A stretch of 64,000 nt of DNA from Chaetorhynchus papuensis (lineage: Eukaryota > Chordata > Aves > Passeriformes > Rhipiduridae): positions 714,364 to 778,363 of the forward strand of contig VWYX01000252.1 of the NCBI GenBank assembly GCA_013396525.1. Direction: 5' to 3'. The notes beneath the pieces are model-generated. The model saw only the letters and a list, made by a program, of their open reading frames with translations. It was not told the DNA's origin and did not search any database. A program made the position numbers and the translations under genes. Positions 49,161-60,600 of this stretch are shown piece after piece; position 1 is the first letter of the stretch, and every line of letters begins with the position of its first letter.

Positions 49161-49178
49161 GTGCGGACGTGGCGCGGC

Positions 49179-49190
49179 GCCGCCATCTTG
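49179..49190 (+). promoter_or_regulatory. ARCN1: YY1-type site near the ARCN1 start of transcription
   Basis: GCCGCCATCTTG matches the YY1 consensus. In many housekeeping genes this element lies just downstream of the transcription start in this orientation, so it probably sits in the ARCN1 5' UTR, about 70 nt before the ATG. Confidence 0.7.
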
Positions 49191-49257
49191 CGGGGCCGCC
49201 CGGGAACCGGAGAGAGCGGAGGGACCGAGTGCGGATCCCGCCGCCGCCGCCGCTGCT

Positions 49258-52200
49258 ATGGTAAGGGAAGGGCCTGTATGCCGCGGGCAGCGCGGGGCTC
49301 GGGGCAGCCCCCGGGGCAGCCCCTGGGCCCGTCCCGCCCTCCCGGCCTGCGCGCGGGCCGGAGCTGGAGCTCGCGGCCTGGCGGGACGGAGCGCGGCGTT
49401 GCTGTCCCGAGTCGGGCCAGGGCCCTTGGGGGCGGCGGGGACGCGGCACTTTCTCTCTGGTGACTTGGAGCCACGGTGCCTCCTCAGCACGGCCTCACGT
49501 GTGCTCTAAAGGGCATTCGGGGTCTCTGGTGCAGCCGGGCGGGTAGTGCCCGCCTGCTCCCCGGTGTGACCCTGAGAGCCCTGTGTCTCAGGGCTGGTCC
49601 GGCTCATTTTGTCCGTCGCGGCGGTGTTTGGGTCAGCACAGACCCGCACACGGCTCCGTCAGAGCTAAACTGTGCCCGAGGTGCGGCAGGGATCAGCGCT
49701 GCCACATCTGAGGGTTTCTGATACTTTCTGTCAATAACAGTGGTTGCGGATTTAAAAGATCTGAAGTGCAGAACAGAATTATCCTGACAAAGGTAATTGA
49801 CTTCTGTAAGAGAGAAATATAGGGAGGAAGTCTGGGCGGATTGAGAGAAGGAGAAAGTGCAGCTGGTGAGTGCCTTGCTGCTCTGTCGGTGTGATAACGC
49901 CTGGGAGCTGCCCGGCAGTCATTCAAGGGCTGTGAGTGATAACCAGGACTTGGTTAACCTGGCTGCACTGTGCGTATGGCACTGGAGAGAGATGTTACAT
50001 TTCACGGCGTTCCTGTGTGTAGTTGTAAGCTTGGGCAGCCTGATGGAAAAGTCGATAACCTGGCACCTCCCCATACGCTTCTAGGGGATGTCACACCTCG
50101 GTGTGTGTGAAATCCGGAATGATTGTTTGCCTGACAGGAGCAGGAAGAGCTCTCAGGATCATGTCGGGACAGAACGTGAAACAGAGAGAGAAAAGCAGAG
50201 ATGTCTCTGCTCGTGACATAGTTCATTGCTTGGTCACAGAGAAAGATTTAAGGTCTTGTGTAAGAGAGGGCGTGCAGGTGAAGTGTGGTGGGAAGAGATC
50301 CTTTCTGTGAGCACGGACCGGGAGGCCCGGCTCATGCGCTGCCCTCCTCCAGGTGCTGTTGGCAGCCGCTGTGTGCACGAAGGCAGGGAAGGCCATCGTG
50401 TCCCGGCAGTTCGTGGAGATGACTCGCACCCGCATCGAGGGGCTGCTGGCAGCATTCCCGAAGCTGATGAACACGGGGAAGCAGCACACATTTGTGGAGA
50501 CAGAGAGCGTGCGGTATGTCTACCAGCCCATGGAGAAGCTCTACATGGTGCTGATTACCACAAAAAACAGCAACATCCTGGAAGACCTGGAAACACTCCG
50601 ACTCTTCTCTAGAGTGGTAAGGATTCGTCACTTGGTGATGTGCCTATAGCCCGGAATGGTGCTGTTGTGAGGGATCTGTTTTTGAGCTGGTGCAGGAGCG
50701 CTGCCTGCCTCCGCCTGCTAGGTCCATGTTCCAGAGCTTCCCTTCCTGACTGGGCAGAGAGCTCTGAACTTTTGGTGGTAGTTTTGAACGCCGCATAAAA
50801 AAATCATCAGTCGTACTTCAGCTGGTGAGACCAAAGGGCTGATTGTGATTTAGCATTAACAGTGTGAGGCTGTTGAAAGTGCAGTGCTGCTATGCAGGGA
50901 TCCTGAAGGTTCTATAAGGATTTTAGTGTAGAAAAACTAACAATTTCATCTTGTTTATTGACGATGTAATGGTACGAAGATCAGCGTAAAGGTGTGCTGG
51001 GCTTGGGAGGGTCTGGCACAGTTGTGACCTCTGGGATGGTAGAAAGAAAGTGTTTACACAGTACCGTTTGTGGGTACTCTTTTAAAATGTTCTCCCCTTC
51101 TAGATCCCTGAATATTGTCGAGCTCTGGAAGAGAATGAGATCTCTGAACACTGCTTCGACCTGATCTTTGCCTTTGATGAAATTGTCGCCCTGGGCTACC
51201 GTGAGAATGTAAATCTGGCACAAATTCGGACCTTCACTGAGATGGACTCGCATGAAGAAAAGGTGTTTCGGGCAGTCAGAGAGGTAAGCGGGGACACCTG
51301 CAATCCAGACACGAGGTGCCCTGTCTGGGAAACACCACCTTTGCTATACAGAGGTGTTCCTCCACTTTGGTGGGACCGTGCAATTATTTTGCTTTTCTGA
51401 GGGCTAAATGCCCGTGTCTTGTTTCTTTTTTCTTGGCAAGGGGTTTGAGGGCAACTGCACTTAGTTCCTGTGCAGGGCAGGGCTGAGGTTGCAAAGCTCC
51501 ATCAGTCTCTTATCTTTTCCTTCAGACGCAGGAACGTGAAGCGAAAGCTGAGATGCGCCGTAAAGCAAAGGAGTTGCAGCAGGCCAGGAGGGATGCGGAG
51601 AGACACGGCAAGAAGGCACCAGGGTTTGGGGGCTTCGGCAGCTCAGCCGTGTCCGGGGACGCAACCGCGGTGATGATCACGGAGACCATTATTGAGACCG
51701 AGAAGCCCAAAGTGGCACCAGCGCCAGCCAGGTAGGGGGGACAGCAGGTGGCAGGTGTTGGAGTCAGCATTGGCTCAAACCATGTGCCCAAACAGAGGGT
51801 CTAACATGAGTTCCTCATCTGTGCAAATGTTGAGGAGCATTTGTGCCACGTACCACAGTAGCACCCGGTAGTCTCTCTGGATTCTTGGATGTATAATGGG
51901 CTTCCATTCTGTGGGGGAAAAAGTGGTCCCAGCTCCTGATAATACATGGAACCGTATCCAAATCTAAATTATAACTTGGCACCCTACACATAAGATGATT
52001 AGTTCCATGCATGTTCTCCCCCAAAAAGGCTGCTGAGTTGAATGCTGTGTTGTTGGGATGGTCAAGTTACAGCATTTGAAGATAACCAGGAAGGGGGAAC
52101 CCATTGCTGTCAGCTGACTTGGAGATTATTACACCTTTTATTTAGGCCTTCAGGTCCCAGTAAAGCCTTGAAACTCGGCGCTAAAGGGAAGGAGGTGGAC

Positions 52201-55200
52201 AACTTCGTGGATAAGCTGAAATCGGAAGGAGAAAATATCATGACTTCTGTAGGCAAGCGCTCTGCAGAAGCAGCTAAAGTTCTCGCTCCTCCCATTAACA
52301 TGGAGAGGTGAGTGCTGCCCTTGCTTTGGAAGCAGTCTCCTCATGGCTCTCCCTGCATGTGGCCTTCGGAGAGAGCTTCCCTGCTCTTAGGATTTTCCTG
52401 TGTTTTCTTACCCTGTAACGATAAAAAATGGGCAAAATCTGAAAAAGCATGTCAGCAAAAAAGCAGATAGCTAGTTTGGTTAGGCATCCTCTTAACTAAA
52501 ATGGGCCATCCATCCATTGTTGAGCTGAGGTTAGGAATTTTCCTGTGCTTTTTTTCCTGCGCTGTTCTCCCTGTTTCCCAGCCTTGTTGCTGCTCAGGAT
52601 GGAGGCGTTCACGATTTGTTTTACACGCAGCAATTTAGAACTTTTTAGTGCCCTGAGCCATGCTGCAGCCCATAAGAGGGATTTGAATGACCAGCATGTC
52701 GAGATGCTGCATCACTGCTGTTAAACTGGGCTCCCATCCCTTGCAGACCCGTACACATGGATCTCTCTGCCCCTGAGTTCCCTGCCAGAGCAGTATTAGC
52801 CCCCACTGTACCAACCGTGCTGTTGTTTGTAAGCCCCTGCTCAGTACACACAGCCTGTCCTTACTTAGCACTGATCTCTCTGCTGTCTGGGAAATACCAA
52901 ATGTAGGACTTGAGCTTTTTCTCTGTCTGTCTAGTGTGCACATGAAAATAGAGGAGAAAATCTCCTTGACCTGTGGCCGTGATGGAGGGTTGCAGAACAT
53001 GGAGCTTCACGGCATGATCATGCTGCATATCTCTGATGAAAAGTTTGCACGGATTCGCCTGCACGTAGAAAATGAAGACAAGAGGGGAGTGCAGCTACAG
53101 GTAAAGCCTCTTTGGAGTCCCATGCTGTTGAACATGCTTTTGTTGCTTTCCAGGGAAAAAGTATTGGAAATACTAGAGTATGTTGCTGTCCTGTGTTCTT
53201 GTCCAAGCCTTCTCAGCAAATGCATTGGAAATGGGAGTGTGCAGGTATAGTCAGTGCAGGTATTAGCAGAAGCGCAGGGCCAGTCATGCTCAAGGGATTG
53301 AAGTTCACTGGAGAAATGTGATCTCAATCTCCATCCTGCCCTCAGAGCCTTATCTGCCCAGCAGTGCACCTTGGCATGCCAGGTGACCTCACGTGGACTT
53401 TGCAGCAGCCTGGTGTGTTGCTCAGTGCCTGTTTGTGTGATGTTAGCTGCAGCTGTGGAGTGGAAATGGTAACAAACTGTGCCAATGGGGAATGAATTTA
53501 TTATCTTGGAAGCTGTTTCTTTCTGGGGTTGTTTGTCCCGTCACTGCTGTACCTGGGACGATTGCTGGAGCACTCGATCGCAGTCAGCAGTAGCAGCTCA
53601 GAAGGTTCTTGGGAGACTTGGCCTTCTCTTTATGTGACCTTACTGATCCCTGGAGGTGGTGCTGCTTTGACACACTCTGGCTCACTCCTCGCTAGGGACC
53701 TGTCTGTACATCATCACTGTCTGCAAGTCCACTTCTTCCAGTGCATCCCATGGGCGAGTTGCTAACAGCACTCCCACAAGTGATGTTGCAGGTGGAAGAT
53801 GAGACCAAACCCTGTGCTGACTCTTGTCTTTCTAGTGTAACTTGAACAGTGTCTTGCAAAAATCCTGTGCTTCTAAAAAGCTGCTCACACTTGAGGTTGT
53901 GAAGAGAGTGTTTAAATGGAGTTCGGCCACTGACACATATGTGCATTAAGGTTGCTGAGGGGGAGATGGTAGTGTTACGGTGTCAGACTGTTTTTTCCCA
54001 ACAGCATTAGATTAATTTTTCTGTCTGCTGTGAACTTTGACTTATAGTTGTTCTGTAGATATCAGCCTGCATCTCTAGAGTCTGTGGTGCAGTAGCACGT
54101 AAGAAGGACAGTGGTGTGGATCCTTCTTGTCACATTAGCATTTCCTGGAAGGAATCCCAGGTCGATAAGGACAGTGGTGTGGATCCTTCTTGTCACATTA
54201 GCATTTCCTGGAAGGAATCCCAGGTTGATAAGCAGTTGTGCTCCAGATGGGCTTCTGAGCCAGGAGGAAACCTGACATGTGTTTTGTCAAAGCAAACACT
54301 CTGGAATGTGTAGGCCTGTCCTGGCAGAACTTGGCTTTACCTATGGTTCTGTCTTTGGGCTTAGACCTACAGTCTGGGTATGTGTTCCTCTTTCAGACTC
54401 ACCCAAACGTGGACAAGAAGCTCTTCACTACAGAGTCACAGATCGGTTTGAAGAACCCAGAGAAGTCATTCCCTATTAACAGCGACGTGGGTGTGCTGAA
54501 GTGGAGGTTGCAGACCACAGAAGAGTCCTTCATTCCATTGACAAGTGAGTGCAAGTCCAGGGGCTCAGGCAGAAGAAGTCAGCGTTTGTCCATGAGCTGC
54601 TGGTAGCCGCCTTGCAGCAGCTGGGCTGCCTGGAGCCTGGCATGTTGTGAGACCTTGGAGATACTATGTGTATCCATTGGATAGTGCCTGTCCTTGGCAG
54701 CGTGTGTTTTCTGTAACACCTCAAAGAAAGCAGAGAGCTTTTCCTAAAGTCATAGTTTCTTGAGGGTGACTTTGCTGGGCGTTTTGAAGTGCATCATCTT
54801 GTGAAAGCCTATTCCACATGAAGAGCCTGCATGGTTCACATACTGTATCTGTTTCCTCAGTTAACTGCTGGCCATCAGAGAGTGGGAACAGTTGTGATGT
54901 TAACATTGAATATGAGTTGCAAGAGGAGAGCCTAGAGCTGAATGATGTGATCATCACCATCCCCTTGCCGTAAGTAACGCTCCTTGTCTGCACAGCACTA
55001 ATGAGTCCCATTACCTCCTTCCCCTCCCTGTTTCGTGGATCTGGCCAAGCCAACGGGTGTTAAGAGGTGTTTCCTTAGCTCTGTGCAGGGAAGTGATTGT
55101 CACTTCTCATTGCCTGCTCTAGGTCTGGTGTCGGAGCCCCAGTGATTGGGGAGATTGATGGTGAGTATCGCCACGACAGCCGGAGAAACCTCCTTGAGTG

Positions 55201-55972
55201 GTGCCTGCCAGTGATCGATGCCAAAAACAAGAGCGGTAGCCTGGAATTCAGCATAGCAGGGCAGCCAAATGACTTCTTCCCGGTGCAAGTTTCTTTCATC
55301 TCCAAAAAGAACTATTGCAACATACAGGTATGGTCACTGCTGATGCTCCACAGGTGGCACGTCACCCTTGCCTCAGTCCCTGGCTGGCTTACACTGGCCA
55401 CGCTGCAGTGGGGCCATGCTGTCCCACTGGCCACGGCTAAAGAGTTGGCATTAACCTGCCTCTGAGATAGCTGGATTCGGGAGTGCCAGTGGACAGCACT
55501 GGCAGCTGACACTTCACGGAGTTTGCCTGAAGTTTCAGTAATGTCTTCAAGTCTCTGAGTAATCATTAATTCCCCTTAGACTTTGTTGGAGAATCCATCG
55601 GCCTTGTAGCCAAAAACACTGCTTGGCATACAAACATCTTCACTGAAGTGTAGCCAGTGGCTGCCACTTTGCTCCTCAGTGGAGAGACACAGTTACCACA
55701 GAAAATCACTCCCCTCTTTCAGGTTTCCTGGGAAAAAAGATCTTTGATTCAGGGCTGAGTTGTGGTTTGAAGGCGCCAGGTTGGTTGTGCCCTTATGGCC
55801 ATCATGGCATTGGGAAGCGTGGCATCACTGTGGTAGGGAGCGATGTTCAATGCTGAGCTAATGTTGCCTGTTGTCTCCACAGGTTACCAAAGTGACCCAG
55901 GTAGACGGGAACAGCCCTGTAAGGTTTTCCACTGAAACCACCTTCCTGGTGGACAAGTACGAAATCCTGTAA
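49258..55972 (+). CDS. ARCN1: ARCN1, coatomer subunit delta (delta-COP)
   Basis: Subunit of the COPI coat that retrieves proteins from Golgi to ER. Coding exons: 49258-49260, 50353-50616, 51104-51283, 51526-51731, 52146-52307, 52935-53100, 54397-54544, 54861-54969, 55123-55327 and 55883-55972, totalling 1,533 nt or 510 residues (human 511). The N-terminal longin-type domain (exons 2-3) starts VLLAAAVCTKAGKAIVSRQF. Exon 4 encodes a charged helix (EAKAEMRRKAKELQQARRDA) and a Gly/Ser/Pro linker; exon 5 continues the linker. The mu-homology domain runs from exon 6 (MKIEEKISLTCGRDGGLQNM) to the end (RFSTETTFLVDKYEIL). The single-residue deficit lies in the diverged IMTSVGKRSAEAAK segment of exon 5. 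Exon 1 contributes only the ATG, because gtaagg follows directly. Confidence 0.98.
49261..50352 (+). other. ARCN1: ARCN1 intron 1
   Basis: A 1,092-nt intron directly after the start codon. Its first 300 nt remain GC- and CpG-rich, continuing the shared CpG island, and it may hold further promoter elements. I see no other gene in it. Confidence 0.8.
54104..54229. repeat. Two-copy 63-bp tandem duplication in ARCN1 intron 6
   Basis: Copy 1 is 54104-54166 and copy 2 is 54167-54229. They match at 62 of 63 positions; the one difference is C at 54163 against T at 54226, a CpG to TpG change. The near identity points to a recent duplication. It is intronic and should not affect the ARCN1 protein. Confidence 0.95.
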
Positions 55973-57460
55973 TGCCAGACGTGGTGACGCGCAAAGGAAG
56001 AAATTTTTAAATTAAAAAAAAAACCGAGGCCGACGTTTATTCTGAATGTTGGGAACACCACAGCCCCCTCTGCTAAGACGCGTGGCTCTGTCTGCCATCC
56101 GCAGTGTTCCTGGGTCACAGACATTTTTTGCAGAGAAGTGACGTGCTCGTGGGGGGAAAGGCCACAAATTTCTTTGGCAGATTTTTACCAACTGGCAAAA
56201 AAGCAAGATCTCCGCAGAGAGCCTGACTTTGACATGTCCCCCTCCCCCGGAGATGCTCGGAGCTCAGGCCAGAGCCAACCAGACATCATTCTCTTCTCTC
56301 CTGAAGCATCACATGCTGTTCCATTGTGGGTGCTGCCATTTTAATTTCTCCTTGGCCTCTGGTTCTCGTGCGTGGGGCCACCTGCTGGTCCTGACCCTTC
56401 CATCTGGTGGAAGCTGAGCAAGTTGACCTTGGCTTCAGAGGTGGGGGGATCATGGCAGGGGCACGGGGTGCAGAAGAGGAATCTGGGGGTTCAGTCCTTT
56501 TGCCCCACACAGTTACTGCTGTTCCTCCAGCTCTGCTGTGTAACAACGGCCCAACTCCAGGTGGTCTGGTTCCTGCTGCAACGGGGAGAGCGTCCAAAGG
56601 GGACTGTGTCCTCACTGTCTTCCACAGCTGTTCTCAGGCCAGGCTTTGGAGGAAGCTTAGTTAGGTTAGCACCAGTTGTGTATCCTTTGCAAGGCCTTTT
56701 TGGTGTCTGGGGAGGCAGAAGGCTTTGCCTGCCTGGGTGAAAGGAGCTCTGGAGCGCGGTTGACTGACTTGGCCTGCGTGTCAGGACCTGTCTCAGACCA
56801 GTGTTGGTTCAGCACTGGCAGGTGTGGGAGAAGGAAATGCTGGTTACCAGGGAATGTGGGGGCTGATCCGAGCCATTTCTCCTACTGCTGCCTCACTAGC
56901 GTTATTTGCCTCATCTCAGAGACCTGTGCTCCCCTCACAACTCATCTCACCTGCATGGCTGGGGTCTGTCATGAGCATCACCTGCCCCTGGGCACACCTC
57001 ACCTCTGCAGCCAGAGGGCCCGAGTGCAGGTGGAAGGCAACGGCCCTAAAAGTGTGTGTACTGTGCTCTGTGAGAGACAGCCAGCCTGTCACGGGCCCCT
57101 GGGGTCCTCTGCCAAAGAAGTTCGTGGTCTCTCCTCTGCTGGCAGCACCTGAGAGGAAATCAACCCTGGTCCTGTCCTGAGAGGGCAAGCCCTCTCCCCT
57201 AGCAAAGTAGGTAATGAATCCCATTAACCCAGTCCTGTTCCAGATCTGCTTGTCTGTATGATTTTTTAAATTGAGTCAAGGTTAGTTCAAGCATCCAAGC
57301 AGCTTTTTTTTTTTTTTCTTACATTCATTGGAGGGTGATATTTAAACCGAGCCGAGATCCCCACTTTTTGTAACCCTGTATGATCCTGGCCTAGGGAATA
57401 GAGCACATTCCAGTGTACACAGAGAATTCTGAGTCTTTAATCAAATAAAGTACTGTTAAA
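55973..57460 (+). other. ARCN1: ARCN1 3' UTR
   Basis: About 1.5 kb from the stop to just past the AATAAA at 57444. An ATTAAA at 56011-56016, 39 nt after the stop, sits in an A-rich run and could be a proximal signal. Open frames here are short and unrelated to known families. A T run lies near 57305-57320. The end point is estimated. Confidence 0.75.
57444..57449 (+). terminator. ARCN1: ARCN1 poly(A) signal
   Basis: AATAAA in TCAAATAAAGTACTG, near the end of the AT-richer UTR and just before a sharp rise in GC content at the PHLDB1 promoter. Confidence 0.75.
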
Positions 57461-57477
57461 GGAGCTGGCTGAGGGTC

Positions 57478-57625
57478 GTGAGATCCTTCCGGAGCCGGGA
57501 CCGGTCAGCTGTGGCCACGCGGGGGCGGGACGTGTCGACACCGGTTGGGGCGGGGACACGCCGAGGCAGGCAGTGGTGGACAGCGGAGCGGCGGCAGAGA
57601 GCGGGAAGGGACCAGGGAAGTGAAG
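57478..57625 (+). promoter_or_regulatory. PHLDB1: Probable PHLDB1 promoter and untranslated first exon
   Basis: A CpG-rich block with two Sp1-type GC boxes (57521-57529 and 57547-57555) begins about 30 nt after the ARCN1 poly(A) signal. It ends in a good donor, GTGAAG|gtgagt, with the exon end at 57625. No start codon fits a coding exon here, so an untranslated first exon of PHLDB1, whose coding exons begin at 62017, is likely. The transcription start is not fixed by sequence. Confidence 0.6.
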
Positions 57626-60600
57626 GTGAGTAGCCGCTGGCATGGGGTGGGACACTCCCCGTTTGTGCCCCAGGTGACCACTGCCCTTGGGGAGCCTGTG
57701 AAGCTGGGGTCAGCGTGTCTTGTAATGCAAGGACCCCCCAGTGCTTCAGGGGCAGCTTTGGGACGTGGTGGGGGCAAGAGAAAGGAGCTCAGCTGCCTTG
57801 GCCCGTGTTGGGGCCAGGTATGGGGCTCCCTGGGGTGCCCTAGGAGGGGTGCAAGGAAGGAGCTGCAGACAGGGAAGTAGGAAAAACCCGGTCAGCCATA
57901 AAACCAATCATTGTGGAATGTTTTGGTGGTGTGTGGGTGGGTCCAGATCCGGTGGTCCACGTCAGTGGTGCGTTTGCTGGTGTGGGGAGCCCTGAGAGCA
58001 GCTTGGTGTGGGAAGGCAGCCAGACAAGGTTCTCCCATCCCCAAATCCTGCTGCAGCTCGTGGGCAGTCACAGGAGAAGATGGTGCTTGGCCTAAGGCCA
58101 CCCCTGCCGTCTCTAACACCTCTTGGGGAGCCTGGGAATGGTAGTGGCCTGGCTGGATCCTGCTCCATGGCTGGACCTTGTTTACTCCAGCTTCCTGCCA
58201 CGCTCCTGCCACAGCCCCTTCAGCTGCTGTCAGAAAGCCAGAGGAATCTGGCAGTCCTAGAAGGTCCAGCTGCTGTGCTAAAGGGCCACTGTCTCTCCCG
58301 CTCATCCAGCTGCCCTGCAAGCCCCCAGCCCTGCCTGAGCACTAGGCAGAGGCTGCAGGGGCCAGGTACCCTGGCTTAGCACCACAGGCAGTAGCAAGGC
58401 AGTACAGCCGGGTACTTTTTCGTTAACTCCTTGTACATTTGGGTTTGCTGTGTGCTGCCATATGTTAGTACATGTGGGGCAGCAGGGGCAAGGCGCCCTG
58501 CAGGGGGATGGAACCCCAGGATTGCATGGCAAGGGGTCCTTGCTGGCAGCCAGAAAGAGGAGAGTGATCAATGCCTGATTTGGAGAGGTGAGGTTCAACC
58601 CACCCTTCTCCCAGCAAACAAAGGTCTGGGTGATGGTTCATGCCAGGGATTCAAGACCCACCAAACCCATCCTGCGTCATGGTCTCAAAGATGTCATTAG
58701 CAGGGGTTGCAGATGCTCCTTGCTGAGCTGAACCTCTGGCTTGCAGGTGAGAAATTGTCGTTTTGATATGAGAGCATTTTGAGGAGCAGCTCTCCATTGT
58801 GCAGTCTTTGTGAGGGGTCTGGAGCTTGTGTCTGTGCTGTGGTGTCCGGAGGCACGTGCTAATGCTGGGGTCAGTGCTTGAACTGCAGCAGTGATTGGGT
58901 CTCTATGGCTCACCGGCCCTTGGAGCTGGCTCGCCTCGGGGAGTGCTGGGTGCAGTAGGTGGGGCTGCGCGTCCTCCCCGATCTGAGCGCATGGTGAGCA
59001 TCCGCTAGTCTGTGGAGACCCTGAAGCACGATGCCGGCAGGGCCTCGGCCGGAGCACAGCTGTGCTGCGGTGGTGCAGGAGCACTTCGCGGGGGAGCGAT
59101 GAAATCAGCGGGTGTGGCCAGGATTCCTCGGCTCCCGCCGGAGCTGTCCGGTGGCTGATTTATGGTGGTGTTATTGCCAGGATCAAGGCGTTGTCCCAGC
59201 AACAGCAATGCAGCCCCCACCATCCCTCGCCTGGGTGGGATGGGACTGGCTGGGTCTCCCCCCACCCCCGCTCAGTTGACAGCCCCAGGCCGGGAGGCAA
59301 CGGCCTCTGGCTGTGTGCAGGAGACAGGTTCCCCCTTTCCCAGCTGCCGGCGGAAGGGCCGGTTGTTTACCAGGGCAGAGGGTGTGGGAAGGGGTGAGCG
59401 CACCCTAAGTGCATTAGCAGATGGGGAGCAAACAGGCAGCCAAGTTGGCTGGAGGCTGTGATGCTCCACTGTGTGCACCCATTAGCTCGGCCACTCAGGC
59501 TTCCTCCCATGACTCATCCAGCCAGCCACAAGTGGGAATGAGAGACCATGCAAGGGGGTGCCATGTGCCTGCCTCTGCCATGCTCTTGCTTCATCCCAGC
59601 GTGGCTGACACTGCATGGCGTGGCCTGCCAGGCTGTGCTCTTTCACGAGCACGGCCTGAATGCCCACGCCCTGGCCGTGTCCTGGCCAGTGGTGCACAGT
59701 GCAGCTCTGGGGTCTGCTGATACCTGATGTGGGGTGAGTCAGGATGTACCGTGCCCAGCTTGGGTCTCAGTGGGCAACAGCAGGTCAGGCAGGAGTGGAC
59801 CCCCAGAGCACCCCTGCCCAGGGGGGCTTGGGGCAGGCAGGTTGCAGCCTGTGGGCGGTGGGATGCAGGGGCTCCCCGGGAGCACGGTAGGGCAACGTCT
59901 GTGTGCAGCCTGCACTGCATTAGCAGGGCCCCTGCATCGGTGGGGCTGGGCGTCCTCCCAGGTGAGGCTTTTGGCTGTGCCAGGTGAAGAAAGGGGCTTT
60001 TGTCTTCCAGGAGGCTGGGGCTGAGTAGGCAGCCCTGCGCGGGGTGCACGAGGACCGTGGGCTGTTTGGTGGTAACCGAGCCCGACCCCTTGGCATTTGC
60101 TGCCTTCACCGCTTCCCACGGCGGGAACAAGCGGCGCGTTCTGCAGGCGGCGGCGGGAGAAGAAAGGCCGCCTTGTCCGTCCTAGCAGTGGGGCGCCGGC
60201 TGGGGCGGCCGCGCTCCCGCCCTGCATTCCTACAGCGGAGCCGGCTGGAGAGGGGCTGCATCCCCGGCAGGACGGGCTGGGGTGACGGCAGGCGATCCCC
60301 GTGTGTTGATGAGCCAGGTGAGGGGCTCTGTTGGAGGGCAATGCTGCGGGACTGGGGGCATCGGAAAGCAGTGGAATGCCAGCGTCACCCTCCAGCTCAT
60401 GGGCTGGCAGGGCTGCCTGTGGAGTGGGGGGTGTTGGGTTGAGAGTTTGGGCAGCAGGAGGGGGGCAAAATCGAAGACAATCCCCCAAGTGGCCGGGATG
60501 GGGGTCTCCCATGGTTCTCACCAGGTCTCACCAGTACAGCCGTGCTGGGAAGGGGTTAACACCGGCGCAAGATCCCACCCTGGCCCTGCTCCCTTCCTAT

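Larger units (their letters stand above)
49039..49257. promoter_or_regulatory. Bidirectional IFT46/ARCN1 promoter
   Basis: Only 219 bp separate the IFT46 start codon on the minus strand from the ARCN1 start codon on the plus strand. The interval is CpG-rich, has no TATA box, and holds an ETS-type site and a YY1-type site. Both genes are broadly expressed and lie head to head, so a shared CpG-island promoter is the natural reading. Confidence 0.85.

Noticed and set aside
48865..49509. Several long GC-rich open frames on both strands around the IFT46/ARCN1 promoter
   Set aside because: They are Arg/Pro/Gly/Ala-rich, cross a CpG-island promoter and conflict with the clear first exons of IFT46 and ARCN1.
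54116..54313. Open frame with a repeated peptide in ARCN1 intron 6
   Set aside because: The repetition comes only from the 63-bp DNA duplication. The region is intron between exons whose junction keeps ARCN1 in frame.
59739..60521. Minus-strand open frame of 260 codons upstream of PHLDB1
   Set aside because: Pro/Gly/Ala-rich composition, no recognisable domain and no splice support. It is most likely chance in GC-rich intron.
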